Of a stretch of DNA of 52,895 nt, positions 7,344 through 16,302 are shown one piece after another. The position numbers were made by a program, and so were the translations under genes. Each line of letters opens with the position of its first letter. Within the stretch, counting starts at the first letter, position 1. The stretch spans positions 4,890 to 57,784 of the forward strand of contig DITG01000051.1 in the NCBI GenBank assembly GCA_002422045.1. The letters are read 5' to 3'. Origin of the DNA: Acholeplasmataceae bacterium UBA6190 (GTDB taxonomy: Bacteria > Bacillota_I > Bacilli_A > Acholeplasmatales > Acholeplasmataceae). The notes under the pieces were generated by a model. That model saw nothing but the letters and a program-made list of their open reading frames with translations, had not been told where the DNA came from and searched no databases.

Positions 7344-8939
7344 TCACTTATTTTTCTTCAGATACCGTTTGGTTGCATCTGAGGCAAGTTTCCCGGTAAT
7401 CACAGAGATTGGGACACCTGCAGGACTGAATGACCACTGACCCGCCTGATAGACATCGGGTAAGTTTGTTTGAATGGATTTGGTGATTTGAGACATATGA
7501 TGCGGTACGGGAATGGGTTGATTGGTATATGACCATCCGATGATTGCACCATCGGTACTGCCAATTCTTTTTTTGAAACTCAAAGGTGTTGAACAAAATG
7601 TTTCAAGGATATGATGTTTCAATTCAGGATAGATGGATGACGATAAGACATCAATCATTTGCTTTTCAACGTAATTTTTGAATGCTGGATAGAACCCTTT
7701 GGCCTCGATATGTTTGATGATGTCATATTCCATGAGAATGGAGATGATCAGACCCGTTTGATGTGGAGGTGCTAGTGACTCATCACGAAGTGCTGGAATT
7801 GAAATCTCATAAGTGTTCAGATTCAAAAAACGATCTAAATGTTCTACGAATGAAGACATATCCTCAGTCTCTGGAAGCACGGCATGATTCAAACCTTGAA
7901 TCTTTGGTGTGTAGAAGAAGTGCCCAGTCGATTTTGATCTGAAGTATTCGGGGTCCAAATCAGAGAGAACATACACTGTCAAAACAGATTCGGCGCCAGT
8001 TTTGCTGCTCAGCTCTTCTTTGCGTTGGGCCACTCTGATTTTAAGTTTAGGTTGGATGATGTCATTTGGATCAATCATCTGGTAGAGTGCATTTAAATCA
8101 GCCGCCCAGATCAGTTTCTGATAGGGATAGACTTGACCTGAAGCATCTTGAACGGTCTTATCTTGAATGGATAATTTTTGAATTTTAGTATCCTTCATGA
8201 TCATACCACCGTGACTGGTGATATACTTTTCCAAAGCCTTAGGAAGTTCACCTGTTCCACCGACTGGATAATGATAATCAAAGTAGATACTGAAGTAACC
8301 GAGTGCAAAGAATGTAGGTGTTCCCTTGAAAAAGTGTTGTGCGATCATATCGATCAATGCCTGATTATCAGTGTACTTTTTCAGGTAAGTTTCAACAGGA
8401 ATAGACAATCTTTCAATATTCAATAAGGTTGGTACGAACTTGAAGAACCATGGGAACAGTGTTTTGATGACATAGGAAGGACGCGATTTCAAATCGATGA
8501 TCATTGGATTTTCAATACCATAGAGAACATCCATGTATTTGAGAATTCGACGAATTTTTTTGACAATTTTCTCAATATCATGTTCATCTTCAGGAAATAG
8601 ATCGACCAGTAAAGACTCATAAGACTTGATATCACGAATATCATTTAAGGTAATCACTTGATCTTGAATACCTAGAGTCACGGGACTTCTTTTGAGTGTA
8701 ACATCCAAGCCCAAATCGCGAATCATCGGCTTGAGTACGCCAGAACTTTCGATCGAACGTATGCCACCATCCAAAACAAATCCTTTGTAGTCAAAAGAAT
8801 TGACCAAACCGCCAATGACATCTTGCTGTTCAATCAACAGTGGATGATATCCATCCTTGGCAAGATAAGCTGCCGCTGTTAGACCGGCAATGCCGCCTCC
8901 AACGATGACAGCATCATAGGGCTTTTGGTCTTTATGCAT
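7344..8939 (-). CDS. FAD-dependent oxidoreductase, CrtI/RetSat-like (paralogue 1)
   Basis: A 531-residue flavoprotein of the CrtI/RetSat superfamily, with GGGIAG (14-19) and the following LLIEQQDVIGG for FAD binding, a central HYPVGGTGELP motif (about 300 residues before the end) and the C-terminal VYQAGQWSFSPAGVP flavin contact. No signal peptide or clear transmembrane helix, so it is likely cytosolic or peripheral. Its start overlaps the SDR stop by eight bases, which implies translational coupling. Homologues desaturate, isomerise or saturate long polyenes using FAD; the substrate here is unknown. The duplicated pair may act in sequence or as a heterodimer, as seen with some split CrtI-type enzymes (inference). 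Confidence 0.85.
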   Translation of the reverse strand: MHKDQKPYDAVIVGGGIAGLTAAAYLAKDGYHPLLIEQQDVIGGLVNSFDYKGFVLDGGIRSIESSGVLKPMIRDLGLDVTLKRSPVTLGIQDQVITLNDIRDIKSYESLLVDLFPEDEHDIEKIVKKIRRILKYMDVLYGIENPMIIDLKSRPSYVIKTLFPWFFKFVPTLLNIERLSIPVETYLKKYTDNQALIDMIAQHFFKGTPTFFALGYFSIYFDYHYPVGGTGELPKALEKYITSHGGMIMKDTKIQKLSIQDKTVQDASGQVYPYQKLIWAADLNALYQMIDPNDIIQPKLKIRVAQRKEELSSKTGAESVLTVYVLSDLDPEYFRSKSTGHFFYTPKIQGLNHAVLPETEDMSSFVEHLDRFLNLNTYEISIPALRDESLAPPHQTGLIISILMEYDIIKHIEAKGFYPAFKNYVEKQMIDVLSSSIYPELKHHILETFCSTPLSFKKRIGSTDGAIIGWSYTNQPIPVPHHMSQITKSIQTNLPDVYQAGQWSFSPAGVPISVITGKLASDATKRYLKKNK

Positions 8940-9849
8940 GGTTTAAACCTACCATCTCCATGCTCAAGTCATAGACTTTTTTGCTCATCAGACGATCAGT
9001 TGCATGCTTTGCAGGATTTTCATCGATTGTCAAATTGAAGAATTTTCCAGAAACACCTTGAAGTTCGGGCGATGCGGAAAGATAGTAAAGGGCTTGACCT
9101 GAAATCAGAGGATCTTTTAAGAAGTGAGAAGTGACATGTTTAAAGAAGAATCGATAGAGCCAACCATTATTGCTACCGATGGCTGTTTTTACAGCGCCCG
9201 GATGACAACAGTTGATGGTCACGCCTGTATGCTTGACTTGATCGGACAATTCTAGTGTCGTCAAGAGTTGTGCTGTCTTCGATTGACCGTATCCCTTCAG
9301 ACCGGTATAGATGCGTCTTTTGAAATTGATATCTTTCAATTTGACACCACTGAAACGATGTCCTTCAGAGTTCACTTGAATGATCCTGGATTGACCATCT
9401 TGGATCATTTTTGGAAGGAGTAATTGGGTGAATAGAAAAGTACTCAAATGATTGACGGCAAAACAGAGTTCAATGCCATCCGTGTTGAAGAGTTTCTTGG
9501 TGGAATGAATGCCCACGCTGTTGATTAACACATCGATTTTCGGATACTGAAGGATGATGGTCTCTGCTGCCTTTCTCACATCTTCAAATCGGGCAAAATC
9601 AGCAACCACGATATCCACAGAGATACCATAAGTTTTGATCAGATCTTCTTGAATCGGAAGTGCCTTGGATTTGTTTCTGCAAACCAAGACAAGATTGGAA
9701 TGTGCAGCTGCCAACACTTTGGCAGCCGATAAACCAACACCTGAGGTAGCACCGGTGATGATGGAAAGTTTACCTGCCATGGATTCACTTGTCTGTTTTT
9801 GAACAGCTTTGCTATTTTTCATGAACATCAGTTCATCAGGCCATTTCAT
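8932..9849 (-). CDS. Short-chain dehydrogenase/reductase (RDH11/13-like)
   Basis: A 305-residue SDR with TGATSGVG (33-39 region) for dinucleotide binding, NSVG (110-113) in place of NNAG, catalytic Ser161 (QVNSEGH) and Tyr187-Lys191 in GYGQSK, followed by CCHPGAVKT. The set resembles retinol-dehydrogenase-type SDRs, which reduce or oxidise lipid alcohols and aldehydes, but the substrate is not fixed by sequence. About 24 residues precede the core; an internal ATG (residue 24, before AGKLS) could be a later start but has no better ribosome site. Second gene of the operon, 19 bases after the NTF2-like gene and overlapping the first FAD gene. Confidence 0.87.
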   Translation of the reverse strand: MKWPDELMFMKNSKAVQKQTSESMAGKLSIITGATSGVGLSAAKVLAAAHSNLVLVCRNKSKALPIQEDLIKTYGISVDIVVADFARFEDVRKAAETIILQYPKIDVLINSVGIHSTKKLFNTDGIELCFAVNHLSTFLFTQLLLPKMIQDGQSRIIQVNSEGHRFSGVKLKDINFKRRIYTGLKGYGQSKTAQLLTTLELSDQVKHTGVTINCCHPGAVKTAIGSNNGWLYRFFFKHVTSHFLKDPLISGQALYYLSASPELQGVSGKFFNLTIDENPAKHATDRLMSKKVYDLSMEMVGLNHA

Positions 9850-9868
9850 AGAATAGAGTGCCTACCTT

Positions 9869-10327
9869 TCATCCGAAAAAAACGCGCATAAACCAACGGT
9901 AGAATTTTCGATAGATGGGGATACCATTATTGATGTCACCCCAAATATCATAATAATCTCTTTGTTCGATGATTTGACCATTTTCATGGATGGTCAATCG
10001 TGAACTTTCATACATGGGTGTGCTTGGGAATATTCTGAATTTCATCGTCATGATCCATTCAAACATGATGATATTCTCATTTTGAGTCACATTTAAAATT
10101 TCCATATGCAGACTTCTGCACCGTTTGGTGAGTCTTGCACACATCGCTTTGAAGGGTACTAGACCATTGATTTTTTGAATAGAATCATGGAATCTGATGT
10201 CTTCGTGATAGTATGGGAAAATATGACTCCAGTCGGGTTTCCCCTCTTTATTATACGTTTTTGACCATTCGCTGTAAATGGTATCTACATTGAGAGGTTT
10301 GAGTATTGCTTTCTCGTTGCTTTGCAT
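9869..10327 (-). CDS. NTF2-like / SnoaL-type protein
   Basis: A 152-residue protein with the cone-shaped NTF2-like fold pattern: an N-terminal helix, YYHEDIRFHDSIQKINGL, the central strand FEWIMTMKF, and a C-terminal EQRDYYDIWGDI segment. The RDYYD ending is shared, from memory, with NTF2-family proteins that sit in front of an SDR and an FAD oxidoreductase in proteobacterial photo-oxidative-stress operons, and the same order is seen here. Fold members can be enzymes or simple ligand carriers. First gene of the operon, behind an AAGGAG site and an extended -10 promoter. Fold call good; function open. Confidence 0.78.
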   Translation of the reverse strand: MQSNEKAILKPLNVDTIYSEWSKTYNKEGKPDWSHIFPYYHEDIRFHDSIQKINGLVPFKAMCARLTKRCRSLHMEILNVTQNENIIMFEWIMTMKFRIFPSTPMYESSRLTIHENGQIIEQRDYYDIWGDINNGIPIYRKFYRWFMRVFFG

Positions 10328-10365
10328 GAATCATAACTCCTTCAAGTGAAACATTGTCTAGAGTT

Positions 10366-10374
10366 ATTATAACA
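10366..10374 (-). promoter_or_regulatory. Extended -10 promoter of the NTF2-SDR-FAD-FAD operon
   Basis: On the minus strand TGTTATAAT is a perfect extended -10 (TGnTATAAT). It lies about 40 bases before the NTF2-like start. No good -35 is seen, as is common for extended -10 promoters. Confidence 0.5.
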
Positions 10375-10490
10375 TGGATTATCATCAGTGTTGTAAGGAT
10401 GCAATCCTGACCAAAGTCATGCCATGGACTCCCATATTTTGTTGTATAATGAGTGTATAGTGCGCAGAATATGTGAGAAAGTGGTGCAAC

Positions 10491-11390
10491 ATGCCGAGTT
10501 TTTTAAGTCGAGTGATTGATTACATACTCAGAAAATCGAGACTCAATCAAAAACTTAGAGAAGAAATTGATCAGAATACCTTGGATCAACATCCGCGAGA
10601 TGTACCTTCTCAAGCTTTGATCAAGAAATATCACATCAAGACTGAATATGTGACCAAACATATCGTATATACATGGTCTATTCAAGAGAAACCTGGAAAA
10701 ATCGGTATTTTCTACTTGCATGGTGGGGCATATGTTCATGGATTAAGCAAGATGCATTTTCGTTTGTTTCAATCACTGATCAAACAAACTGGATGTACCT
10801 TGATTGTTCCTGATTATCCACTGGTACCACATGCATCAGCTGACGAAATTTACTCATTCTTGATAGAGTGTTATGATAACTACATGGATCAGTTTGAGCA
10901 TGTGATCATCATGGGGGATTCAGCCGGTGGAGGGCTCGCATTGGGACTTGCTCAGCAATTGAATCAAGACGGATATCGCAATCATCATTTGATGTTGCTA
11001 TCGCCTTGGCTTGATGTTACCATGGAAAATAAAGAAATTGATTTGATTCAACCTTTGGATCCAATCTTGAACAGAGAGACACTGAAAATCGTTGGAAAGA
11101 TGTATGCAAGAGAGCGTCATCTAAAAGATTCGATGATCAGTCCGCTCTATGGCAGTTTGAAAGGTATCGATTCGATTTCAGTGTGGATTGGGACCAAAGA
11201 TATTCTTTATGCAGATGCATTGGCACTAGAAGCATTAGGAAAAAAGGAATCAGTTTCAATCGATATGAGGATTTATCATGATATGCTTCACACATGGATG
11301 TTTTTTGGATTGAAGGAATCGAGTCAAGCCATCAAAGAAATGGCAGAACACATTCAACAAATACAACAAAACAGAGGAGGACACAAATGA
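10491..11390 (+). CDS. Alpha/beta-hydrolase, HSL-type esterase
   Basis: A 299-residue hydrolase of the hormone-sensitive-lipase (alpha/beta-hydrolase fold 3) group. Visible are the oxyanion motif HGGAYVHG, the nucleophile elbow GDSAGGG (Ser144), the acid Asp237 in GTKDILYAD and His267 in HDMLHTW. Such enzymes cleave short- to medium-chain acyl esters in the cytoplasm. A TATAAT at 10445-10450 may be its -10. I chose the ATG at 10491; a GTG at 10473 in frame would add six residues and neither has a strong ribosome site. Its stop overlaps the next gene's ATG (ATGA), so it is coupled to the flavodoxin-like gene. It is divergent from the NTF2-SDR-FAD operon. Confidence 0.88.
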   Translation: MPSFLSRVIDYILRKSRLNQKLREEIDQNTLDQHPRDVPSQALIKKYHIKTEYVTKHIVYTWSIQEKPGKIGIFYLHGGAYVHGLSKMHFRLFQSLIKQTGCTLIVPDYPLVPHASADEIYSFLIECYDNYMDQFEHVIIMGDSAGGGLALGLAQQLNQDGYRNHHLMLLSPWLDVTMENKEIDLIQPLDPILNRETLKIVGKMYARERHLKDSMISPLYGSLKGIDSISVWIGTKDILYADALALEALGKKESVSIDMRIYHDMLHTWMFFGLKESSQAIKEMAEHIQQIQQNRGGHK

Positions 11391-11824
11391 TGAACTATCA
11401 AGTTGTTTATTTTTCAAGATCAGGCAATTCAAAGAGAGTTGCTGAAAAAATCGCTTCTCATTTAGGTTCAAGTGCGATTCGAATCGATGATCACAAGTGG
11501 TGGAGAGGTCCTATCGGATACATTAGGGCTGGGTTTTATGCAACCATCGACAAGAAAGTCAACATTACATTATCCGAGCCTTTGAAAGATGGATATTTGT
11601 GTGTCGTTGTTTCTCCTCTTTGGGCAGGAGATACGGCACCAGCAGTCAGGGCGTTTTTTAAGATGTTTCCGAAAGAAAAATCACACCTCGTGGTCACGTC
11701 AATTGGAAGTGCTGTGAGCAATAGAGCATCTTACTTATCGGTTACCGATGTTATCAAACGTCAAGAAAATGAAGAACAAATAATCGAGCAATTGATTCAA
11801 AAATTGAATTCAGTTGAATCATGA
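11387..11824 (+). CDS. Flavodoxin-like protein
   Basis: A 145-residue single-domain flavodoxin-like protein. The N-terminal YFSRSGNSKRVAEKI is the FMN phosphate loop (S/T-x-S/T-G-N-T-like), and SPLWAGDTAPAVRAFF matches the isoalloxazine-loop region of the flavodoxin_4-like group. It may carry electrons or act as a small FMN reductase. GGAGGA precedes the ATG, which overlaps the esterase stop by four bases. Ends at a terminator. Confidence 0.82.
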   Translation: MMNYQVVYFSRSGNSKRVAEKIASHLGSSAIRIDDHKWWRGPIGYIRAGFYATIDKKVNITLSEPLKDGYLCVVVSPLWAGDTAPAVRAFFKMFPKEKSHLVVTSIGSAVSNRASYLSVTDVIKRQENEEQIIEQLIQKLNSVES

Positions 11825-11827
11825 ACA

Positions 11828-11856
11828 ATGCCCATCGTCACTGATGGGTTTTTTCT
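11828..11856 (+). terminator. Rho-independent terminator after flavodoxin-like gene
   Basis: Stem CCCATC/GATGGG with a six-base loop followed by TTTTTTCTTT. Confidence 0.8.
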
Positions 11857-11977
11857 TTGAATATCAACCATGAGTGATAACCAATGTACAAATAAAATAT
11901 TAAGAAAATAGAAAAAATAAACAATAATGATTGCTTTTTGTAGTCTCAGCAGGTATCATAATCTATGGTGATCAAAA

Positions 11978-13636
11978 ATGAAAGAACAACATAAAAAAAT
12001 AGTCGTGATCGGTGGAGTCGCCGGAGGTATGAGCTTTGCGACAAGGTACCGAAGACTCAATCAGGAAGATGAAATCATCATCTTTGAAAAAGGACCCTAT
12101 GTTTCATTCGCAAACTGTGGTCTTCCTTATTACATGTCTGGTGAAATCAGCACCAGAAGTGCATTACTCGTCGTCAGAGAACAACTTTTGAAAGATCGAT
12201 TCAGACTGGATATCAGATCCAATGCTGAAGTCATCTCGATTGATCCTTTGAACAAAACCATTCAGTACACATTCCAAAATAATGTTCACACGGAAAACTA
12301 CGACGAACTGATCATATCGACAGGTGCTAAACCAATTGTACTCAAGATGGAAGGAACGATGACGATTCCAAGCTTCTCATTGAGAAATATCCCCGATCTT
12401 GATCAAATCATGAAATTCATCAAGACAAATCAGCCCAAACATGCAACCATCATTGGCGCAGGATATATCGGATTAGAAGTTGCTGAAAACTTAATCAAGA
12501 AAGGTTTGTCGGTTGCAATCATCGAAAAGTCAACAGAAGTACTGCCTATTGTTGATCCTGAAATGGGCATCATGATCAGAGAAGAACTCGAAAAAAACGG
12601 AGTTAAAGTCTTTGTCAATGATGAACTCATCTCATTCAATCAGAATCAGGGCACTTTGAAATCGGGAACCATCATTGAAACGGATTTCATCATATCAGCG
12701 ATTGGTGTGAACCCAGATACCCAACTTGCCATAGCATCAAAGATCAAGACGGGCATGAGAGGTGGAATCATCATCGATGAACGTTATCGGACTTCTCTTG
12801 ATCATATCTATGCAGTTGGCGATGCAGTCATAGTTCAAAACCAAGTGTCTGGCGTGGACACACTCATACCGCTGGCATCCCCAGCCAACAGACAAGGCAG
12901 ACAACTTGCAGATATCTTAAGCGGATTATCTGTCACAAACAAAGGCACACTCGGAACCTCCATCGTTAAGGTGTTTGACTTGAGTCTGGCAGCAACAGGA
13001 CTGAGTGAAAAACAACTCAAGGATCAATCCTACCAAGTCATCCATTTGAATTCAAATGATCATGCAAGCTATTATCCGCATGCTACTCCTATCTATTTGA
13101 AAGTCATTTTCGATCCAAGAACAGAACGTATTCTCGGAGCACAAGCTGTCGGTCAAAAAGGCGTTGATAAGCGGATTGACATCCTAGCGACAGCCATCAA
13201 AGGTAAGATCAAAGTCACAGATCTTCAGGAACTTGAACTGTCTTATGCACCGCCTTATTCAAGTGCAAAAGACATTGTCAATCTGGCAGGTTATGTGGCA
13301 TCCAATGTCATATTAGGTATCACAAAGACGGTTCAGTGGTATGAAGTGAAAAAGTTCATTGACAATCATGAAGATGTTATCTTTGTCGATGTCAGACCGA
13401 TGTTTGAAAGTGATGCATACGGCAAAATAAAAAACTCAATCAACCTAGATATCGATAAACTCAGTCAAACTTACCAAGAAATACCCCAACATCAAAAAGT
13501 AATTGTCTACTGTGATACAGGCATCAAAGGTTACAATGCAGAACGTCTTTTAAGATCCAAAGGCTATGATGTTTACAACATCGATGGCGGATTTCACTAC
13601 ATATCAAAAATGTTAAAGGAGCATATCAATGGTTAA
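11978..13636 (+). CDS. CoA-disulfide reductase / NADH oxidase-type flavoprotein fused to rhodanese
   Basis: A 552-residue two-part protein. Residues 1-450 are a pyridine-nucleotide-disulfide oxidoreductase: FAD motif GGVAGG near residue 12, single active Cys47 in SFANCGLPYY, NAD motif GAGYIGLE near 160, and the YAVGDA FAD contact. Residues about 455-552 are a rhodanese domain with active-site Cys512 in VYCDTGIKG. This is the CoADR-RHD architecture, which handles CoA disulfides, persulfides or polysulfide with NAD(P)H. The following gene is a free rhodanese overlapping by eight bases, so both likely serve one sulfane-sulfur or thiol redox pathway. Ribosome site is weak (GGTGAT). Confidence 0.92.
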   Translation: MKEQHKKIVVIGGVAGGMSFATRYRRLNQEDEIIIFEKGPYVSFANCGLPYYMSGEISTRSALLVVREQLLKDRFRLDIRSNAEVISIDPLNKTIQYTFQNNVHTENYDELIISTGAKPIVLKMEGTMTIPSFSLRNIPDLDQIMKFIKTNQPKHATIIGAGYIGLEVAENLIKKGLSVAIIEKSTEVLPIVDPEMGIMIREELEKNGVKVFVNDELISFNQNQGTLKSGTIIETDFIISAIGVNPDTQLAIASKIKTGMRGGIIIDERYRTSLDHIYAVGDAVIVQNQVSGVDTLIPLASPANRQGRQLADILSGLSVTNKGTLGTSIVKVFDLSLAATGLSEKQLKDQSYQVIHLNSNDHASYYPHATPIYLKVIFDPRTERILGAQAVGQKGVDKRIDILATAIKGKIKVTDLQELELSYAPPYSSAKDIVNLAGYVASNVILGITKTVQWYEVKKFIDNHEDVIFVDVRPMFESDAYGKIKNSINLDIDKLSQTYQEIPQHQKVIVYCDTGIKGYNAERLLRSKGYDVYNIDGGFHYISKMLKEHING

Positions 13637-13928
13637 AAATGTCAGAATGAACGAGCTTGAACAAGCAATCAAAGCAGGACATGCAAGTGTGATTGATTGC
13701 AGAGAAACGTATGAATACGAAGAAGGACACATTCCAGGAGCAATCAACACACCGACTTCTGAATTCTTGAATTATATACATTTGATTGATAAGACCAAAC
13801 ATCATTTCATCATTTGCTTGACAGGTGCTAGATCCCAAATGGTTTCCAGATATCTTGATCAACAAGGATATCAAGTCTCGAATGTGCTCGGTGGCATGAT
13901 TGTTTATCACGGCGACATCGAAGAATAA
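13629..13928 (+). CDS. Single-domain rhodanese
   Basis: A 99-residue rhodanese with VIDCRETYEYEEGHIPGAIN (the CH2A-like motif) and the active loop CLTGARS with Cys63. Such PspE/GlpE-like proteins move sulfane sulfur between thiols. AAAGGAG precedes the ATG, inside the end of the CoADR-rhodanese gene; the eight-base overlap indicates co-expression. Confidence 0.9.
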   Translation: MVKNVRMNELEQAIKAGHASVIDCRETYEYEEGHIPGAINTPTSEFLNYIHLIDKTKHHFIICLTGARSQMVSRYLDQQGYQVSNVLGGMIVYHGDIEE

Positions 13929-13955
13929 ATCCAGTGTGTTCTCACAGGAAAAGAA

Positions 13956-13989
13956 AAAGTCTGCTCATCCAGAAGCAGACTTTTAATTT
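13956..13989. terminator. Bidirectional terminator
   Basis: Eleven-base perfect stem AAAAGTCTGCT/AGCAGACTTTT lies between the convergent rhodanese gene and the small membrane-protein gene. Confidence 0.85.
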
Positions 13990-14450
13990 TATGTGATATC
14001 GTTTTTTACTGCGTTGTTGTTCTGGAATGTGATGAAGAGCAGTGTCATAAAAAGGCACATCGATAACACATATAGTGTCAATACCACTGTCATATAACTG
14101 ATTCTGATGATCGAAATAAACATCAAAAAACTTACAATCAATCCGATGAAGGAAAAAATCATCTGTGCGACGTTGAGAGAATCCAATTTGGTCCTTGATG
14201 GATTCGGATGCATGCTGTATCGATAGCGCAACCACATCAATAGAATTGAAAAAATGATGATCAAAGCACTGGATACTAGAATGATCATGAAGATAGCAAC
14301 GACGATGATTATTGCAAATGGATGGTTTTCCCCGGATCCTAAATCACGAAATGTCAGCAAGGACATTGTGACAAACGCCCCATGAATCAAGATAATCACC
14401 AACAAATTGATCAAATTAATCTTGGATAGTCCATTGATTTTCAGCTTCAT
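13989..14450 (-). CDS. Hypothetical membrane protein, four helices
   Basis: A 153-residue protein not recognised as a known family. It shows four hydrophobic segments at about residues 13-32, 47-73, 95-115 and 119-142, with the longest loops being the first (LTFRDLGSGENHP, likely outside) and a basic one (RYRYSMHPNPSRTK, likely inside). GAGGGGG precedes the ATG. It stands alone between a bidirectional terminator and the phn operon terminator. Confidence 0.75.
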   Translation of the reverse strand: MKLKINGLSKINLINLLVIILIHGAFVTMSLLTFRDLGSGENHPFAIIIVVAIFMIILVSSALIIIFSILLMWLRYRYSMHPNPSRTKLDSLNVAQMIFSFIGLIVSFLMFISIIRISYMTVVLTLYVLSMCLFMTLLFITFQNNNAVKNDIT

Positions 14451-14551
14451 AGTGTACCCCCTCGTTTATTTTAGATTATATCATGGAGTGCATTGATTGG
14501 CAAACCCCGATTTTTTATAGCCATTTTTGAGAATCCTAAATCAGACAAATA

Positions 14552-14583
14552 AAAAGCCAATTTCCAAGCGGAAACTGGCTTTG
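14552..14583 (-). terminator. Terminator of the phn operon
   Basis: Read on the minus strand, AAAGCCAGTTTCC/GGAAATTGGCTTT pairs over 13 positions with one mismatch and is followed by TTTATTTG. Confidence 0.8.
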
Positions 14584-14600
14584 AGTACTGAATTTGATGA

Positions 14601-15422
14601 TTATCTCTTGCCGTAAATCAATCGCTTTCTCAGACTTGCTGATGAAAACTCGATGATCATGACGACAATGATGATTCCCCATAGGAATGCGGCAGCATCC
14701 CTATATCTGAAATTACCAATAGCTGCCTGAAGCTCGAATCCAAGTCTTCCTGCACCAATTAAGCCTAGAATAATCGCATTTCTGACGTTGATATCAAATC
14801 GGTAGAGTGAGTTCGAAACGAAATTTGCAAACAACTGAGGAATGATACCTGTTCTTAATTTTTGGACAGCAGTTGCTCCAGTAGAATCCAATGCTTCAAG
14901 AATGCCCTTATCCATATCTTCAACGTTTTCAGTATATAGTTTCGTGAGCATGCCAGTTGATGTAAATCCGATGGCGAGCACACCTGCAAATACACCAGGT
15001 CCAACGACTCGAATGAAGATTAGCCCTATGACAAAGAATGGCATGGTTCTGATGAAAACAACCAATATGCTGACTAAAAATGCAACGAAAGAATTGGTAA
15101 TGTTTCTGCTACCCAAAAAGCTTAACGGGATGGCCAAGAGGGTACCGATGATGGTGCCTAGAAAAGCAACCATCAAGGTTTCAAACATCAGATAAGGCAC
15201 ATGATAGTTTTTTAAAGAGAATAGCTTATCCCAAGTCGGATTGATCAGTCCTCTGAACATGCGTGTGACGATGTCTAGTCCGGTTTCACTAATCAATGGA
15301 CCTTGAATTACAGGAATACTCCAATAAAAGAGATAGAAAATGAATGCTGTAAGCACAAGTTTGAAAACCAATGTTTTTGGTCGGCTATGATATTTTTTGA
15401 TGACTTCTAATGAATAGTCCAT
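14601..15422 (-). CDS. phnE: Phosphonate-type ABC transporter permease 2
   Basis: A 273-residue inner permease with about six transmembrane helices. The cytoplasmic EAA loop is visible as EALDSTGATAVQKLRTGIIPQ, and FDINVRNAIILGLIGAGRLGFEL is typical of PhnE. It follows the other permease after one base (start at 15422 against the upstream stop at 15424), so the two likely form a heterodimer. Last gene of the D-C-E-E operon. Substrate could be phosphonate, phosphite, hypophosphite or another oxyanion/organophosphate; sequence alone does not decide. Confidence 0.9.
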   Translation of the reverse strand: MDYSLEVIKKYHSRPKTLVFKLVLTAFIFYLFYWSIPVIQGPLISETGLDIVTRMFRGLINPTWDKLFSLKNYHVPYLMFETLMVAFLGTIIGTLLAIPLSFLGSRNITNSFVAFLVSILVVFIRTMPFFVIGLIFIRVVGPGVFAGVLAIGFTSTGMLTKLYTENVEDMDKGILEALDSTGATAVQKLRTGIIPQLFANFVSNSLYRFDINVRNAIILGLIGAGRLGFELQAAIGNFRYRDAAAFLWGIIIVVMIIEFSSASLRKRLIYGKR

Positions 15423-15423
15423 A

Positions 15424-16302
15424 TTAGGTCAACTTCTTTCTTAAAAATCTGGAGAGTGTTTCGATGAGAATAATCACTGCAAACAAGACGAGCAAGATCA
15501 TACCAACATCTTCATATCGTCTCCAGCTGATTCTGTCATTCAAAAGTAAACCAATACCTCCGGCACCGACGAAACCGAGGATAGCTGCACTTCTGACGTT
15601 AATTTCAAAGTTATAAAGCACAATCGATAAGAAACTACCAAGTACTTGAGGGACAACAGCGGTTCTGACCGCTTGCAGTTTGTTAGCGCCTGTCGATTCA
15701 ATCGCCTCATAAGGCAGCATATCAACAGTTTCAATGACTTCATAAAGCATCTTGGTCACAATTGTGAAGGTGAAAATGGACAATGCGATCAGTCCGGCCA
15801 TTGCACCCATGCCGATGATGAACATCAACATTGCAGCATAGACTAGAACTGGAATGGTTCTAATCAGTGACATGACAAATCGAATTGGGTTATAGATCGC
15901 TGATTTTTTAACGATATTAGAAGAAGAGAGTACTGCAACAGGTACTGCAAGTGCAGAACCAATCAATGTACCTCCAACAGATAGTTGAATGGTTTCAACA
16001 AGCGGTGCGAAGATGCGTGCGGTGTAAGCAAAATTGGGTTTGATCAAACGTGAAATGATGCGCCACATGTTACCGAGATTTCCAAAAAACTGGATCAGGT
16101 CAACATCGGTTGCGATGATGGCAAGGACAAACACAATGAAAAGAACAAGCACAATGAATAATGTGACAGGATAGGGTTCTACGACTTCAAAATCCTTGGT
16201 TTTATGGGTTCTGGCAGACTTTGAAACGTAGGGCATAAAGATTTCTTTTATGACTTCTTTAAACCTTTCGAAAAAAGGTTTTTTGTCTGACTTGTGACTC
16301 AT
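15424..16302 (-). CDS. phnE: Phosphonate-type ABC transporter permease 1
   Basis: A 292-residue permease with a 45-residue charged cytoplasmic N-terminus and about six helices. The EAA loop EAIESTGANKLQAVRTAVVPQ and the FEINVRSAAILGFVGAGGIG segment identify the PhnE family. Its ATG overlaps the phnC stop (ATGA), which indicates coupled translation. It pairs with the 273-residue permease that follows. Confidence 0.9.
   Translation of the reverse strand: MSHKSDKKPFFERFKEVIKEIFMPYVSKSARTHKTKDFEVVEPYPVTLFIVLVLFIVFVLAIIATDVDLIQFFGNLGNMWRIISRLIKPNFAYTARIFAPLVETIQLSVGGTLIGSALAVPVAVLSSSNIVKKSAIYNPIRFVMSLIRTIPVLVYAAMLMFIIGMGAMAGLIALSIFTFTIVTKMLYEVIETVDMLPYEAIESTGANKLQAVRTAVVPQVLGSFLSIVLYNFEINVRSAAILGFVGAGGIGLLLNDRISWRRYEDVGMILLVLFAVIILIETLSRFLRKKLT

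Noticed and set aside
5734..8939. A carotenoid biosynthesis cluster based on the two CrtI-like genes
   Set aside because: No phytoene synthase, GGPP synthase or cyclase is present in the window, and CrtI-like sequences cover many other substrates.
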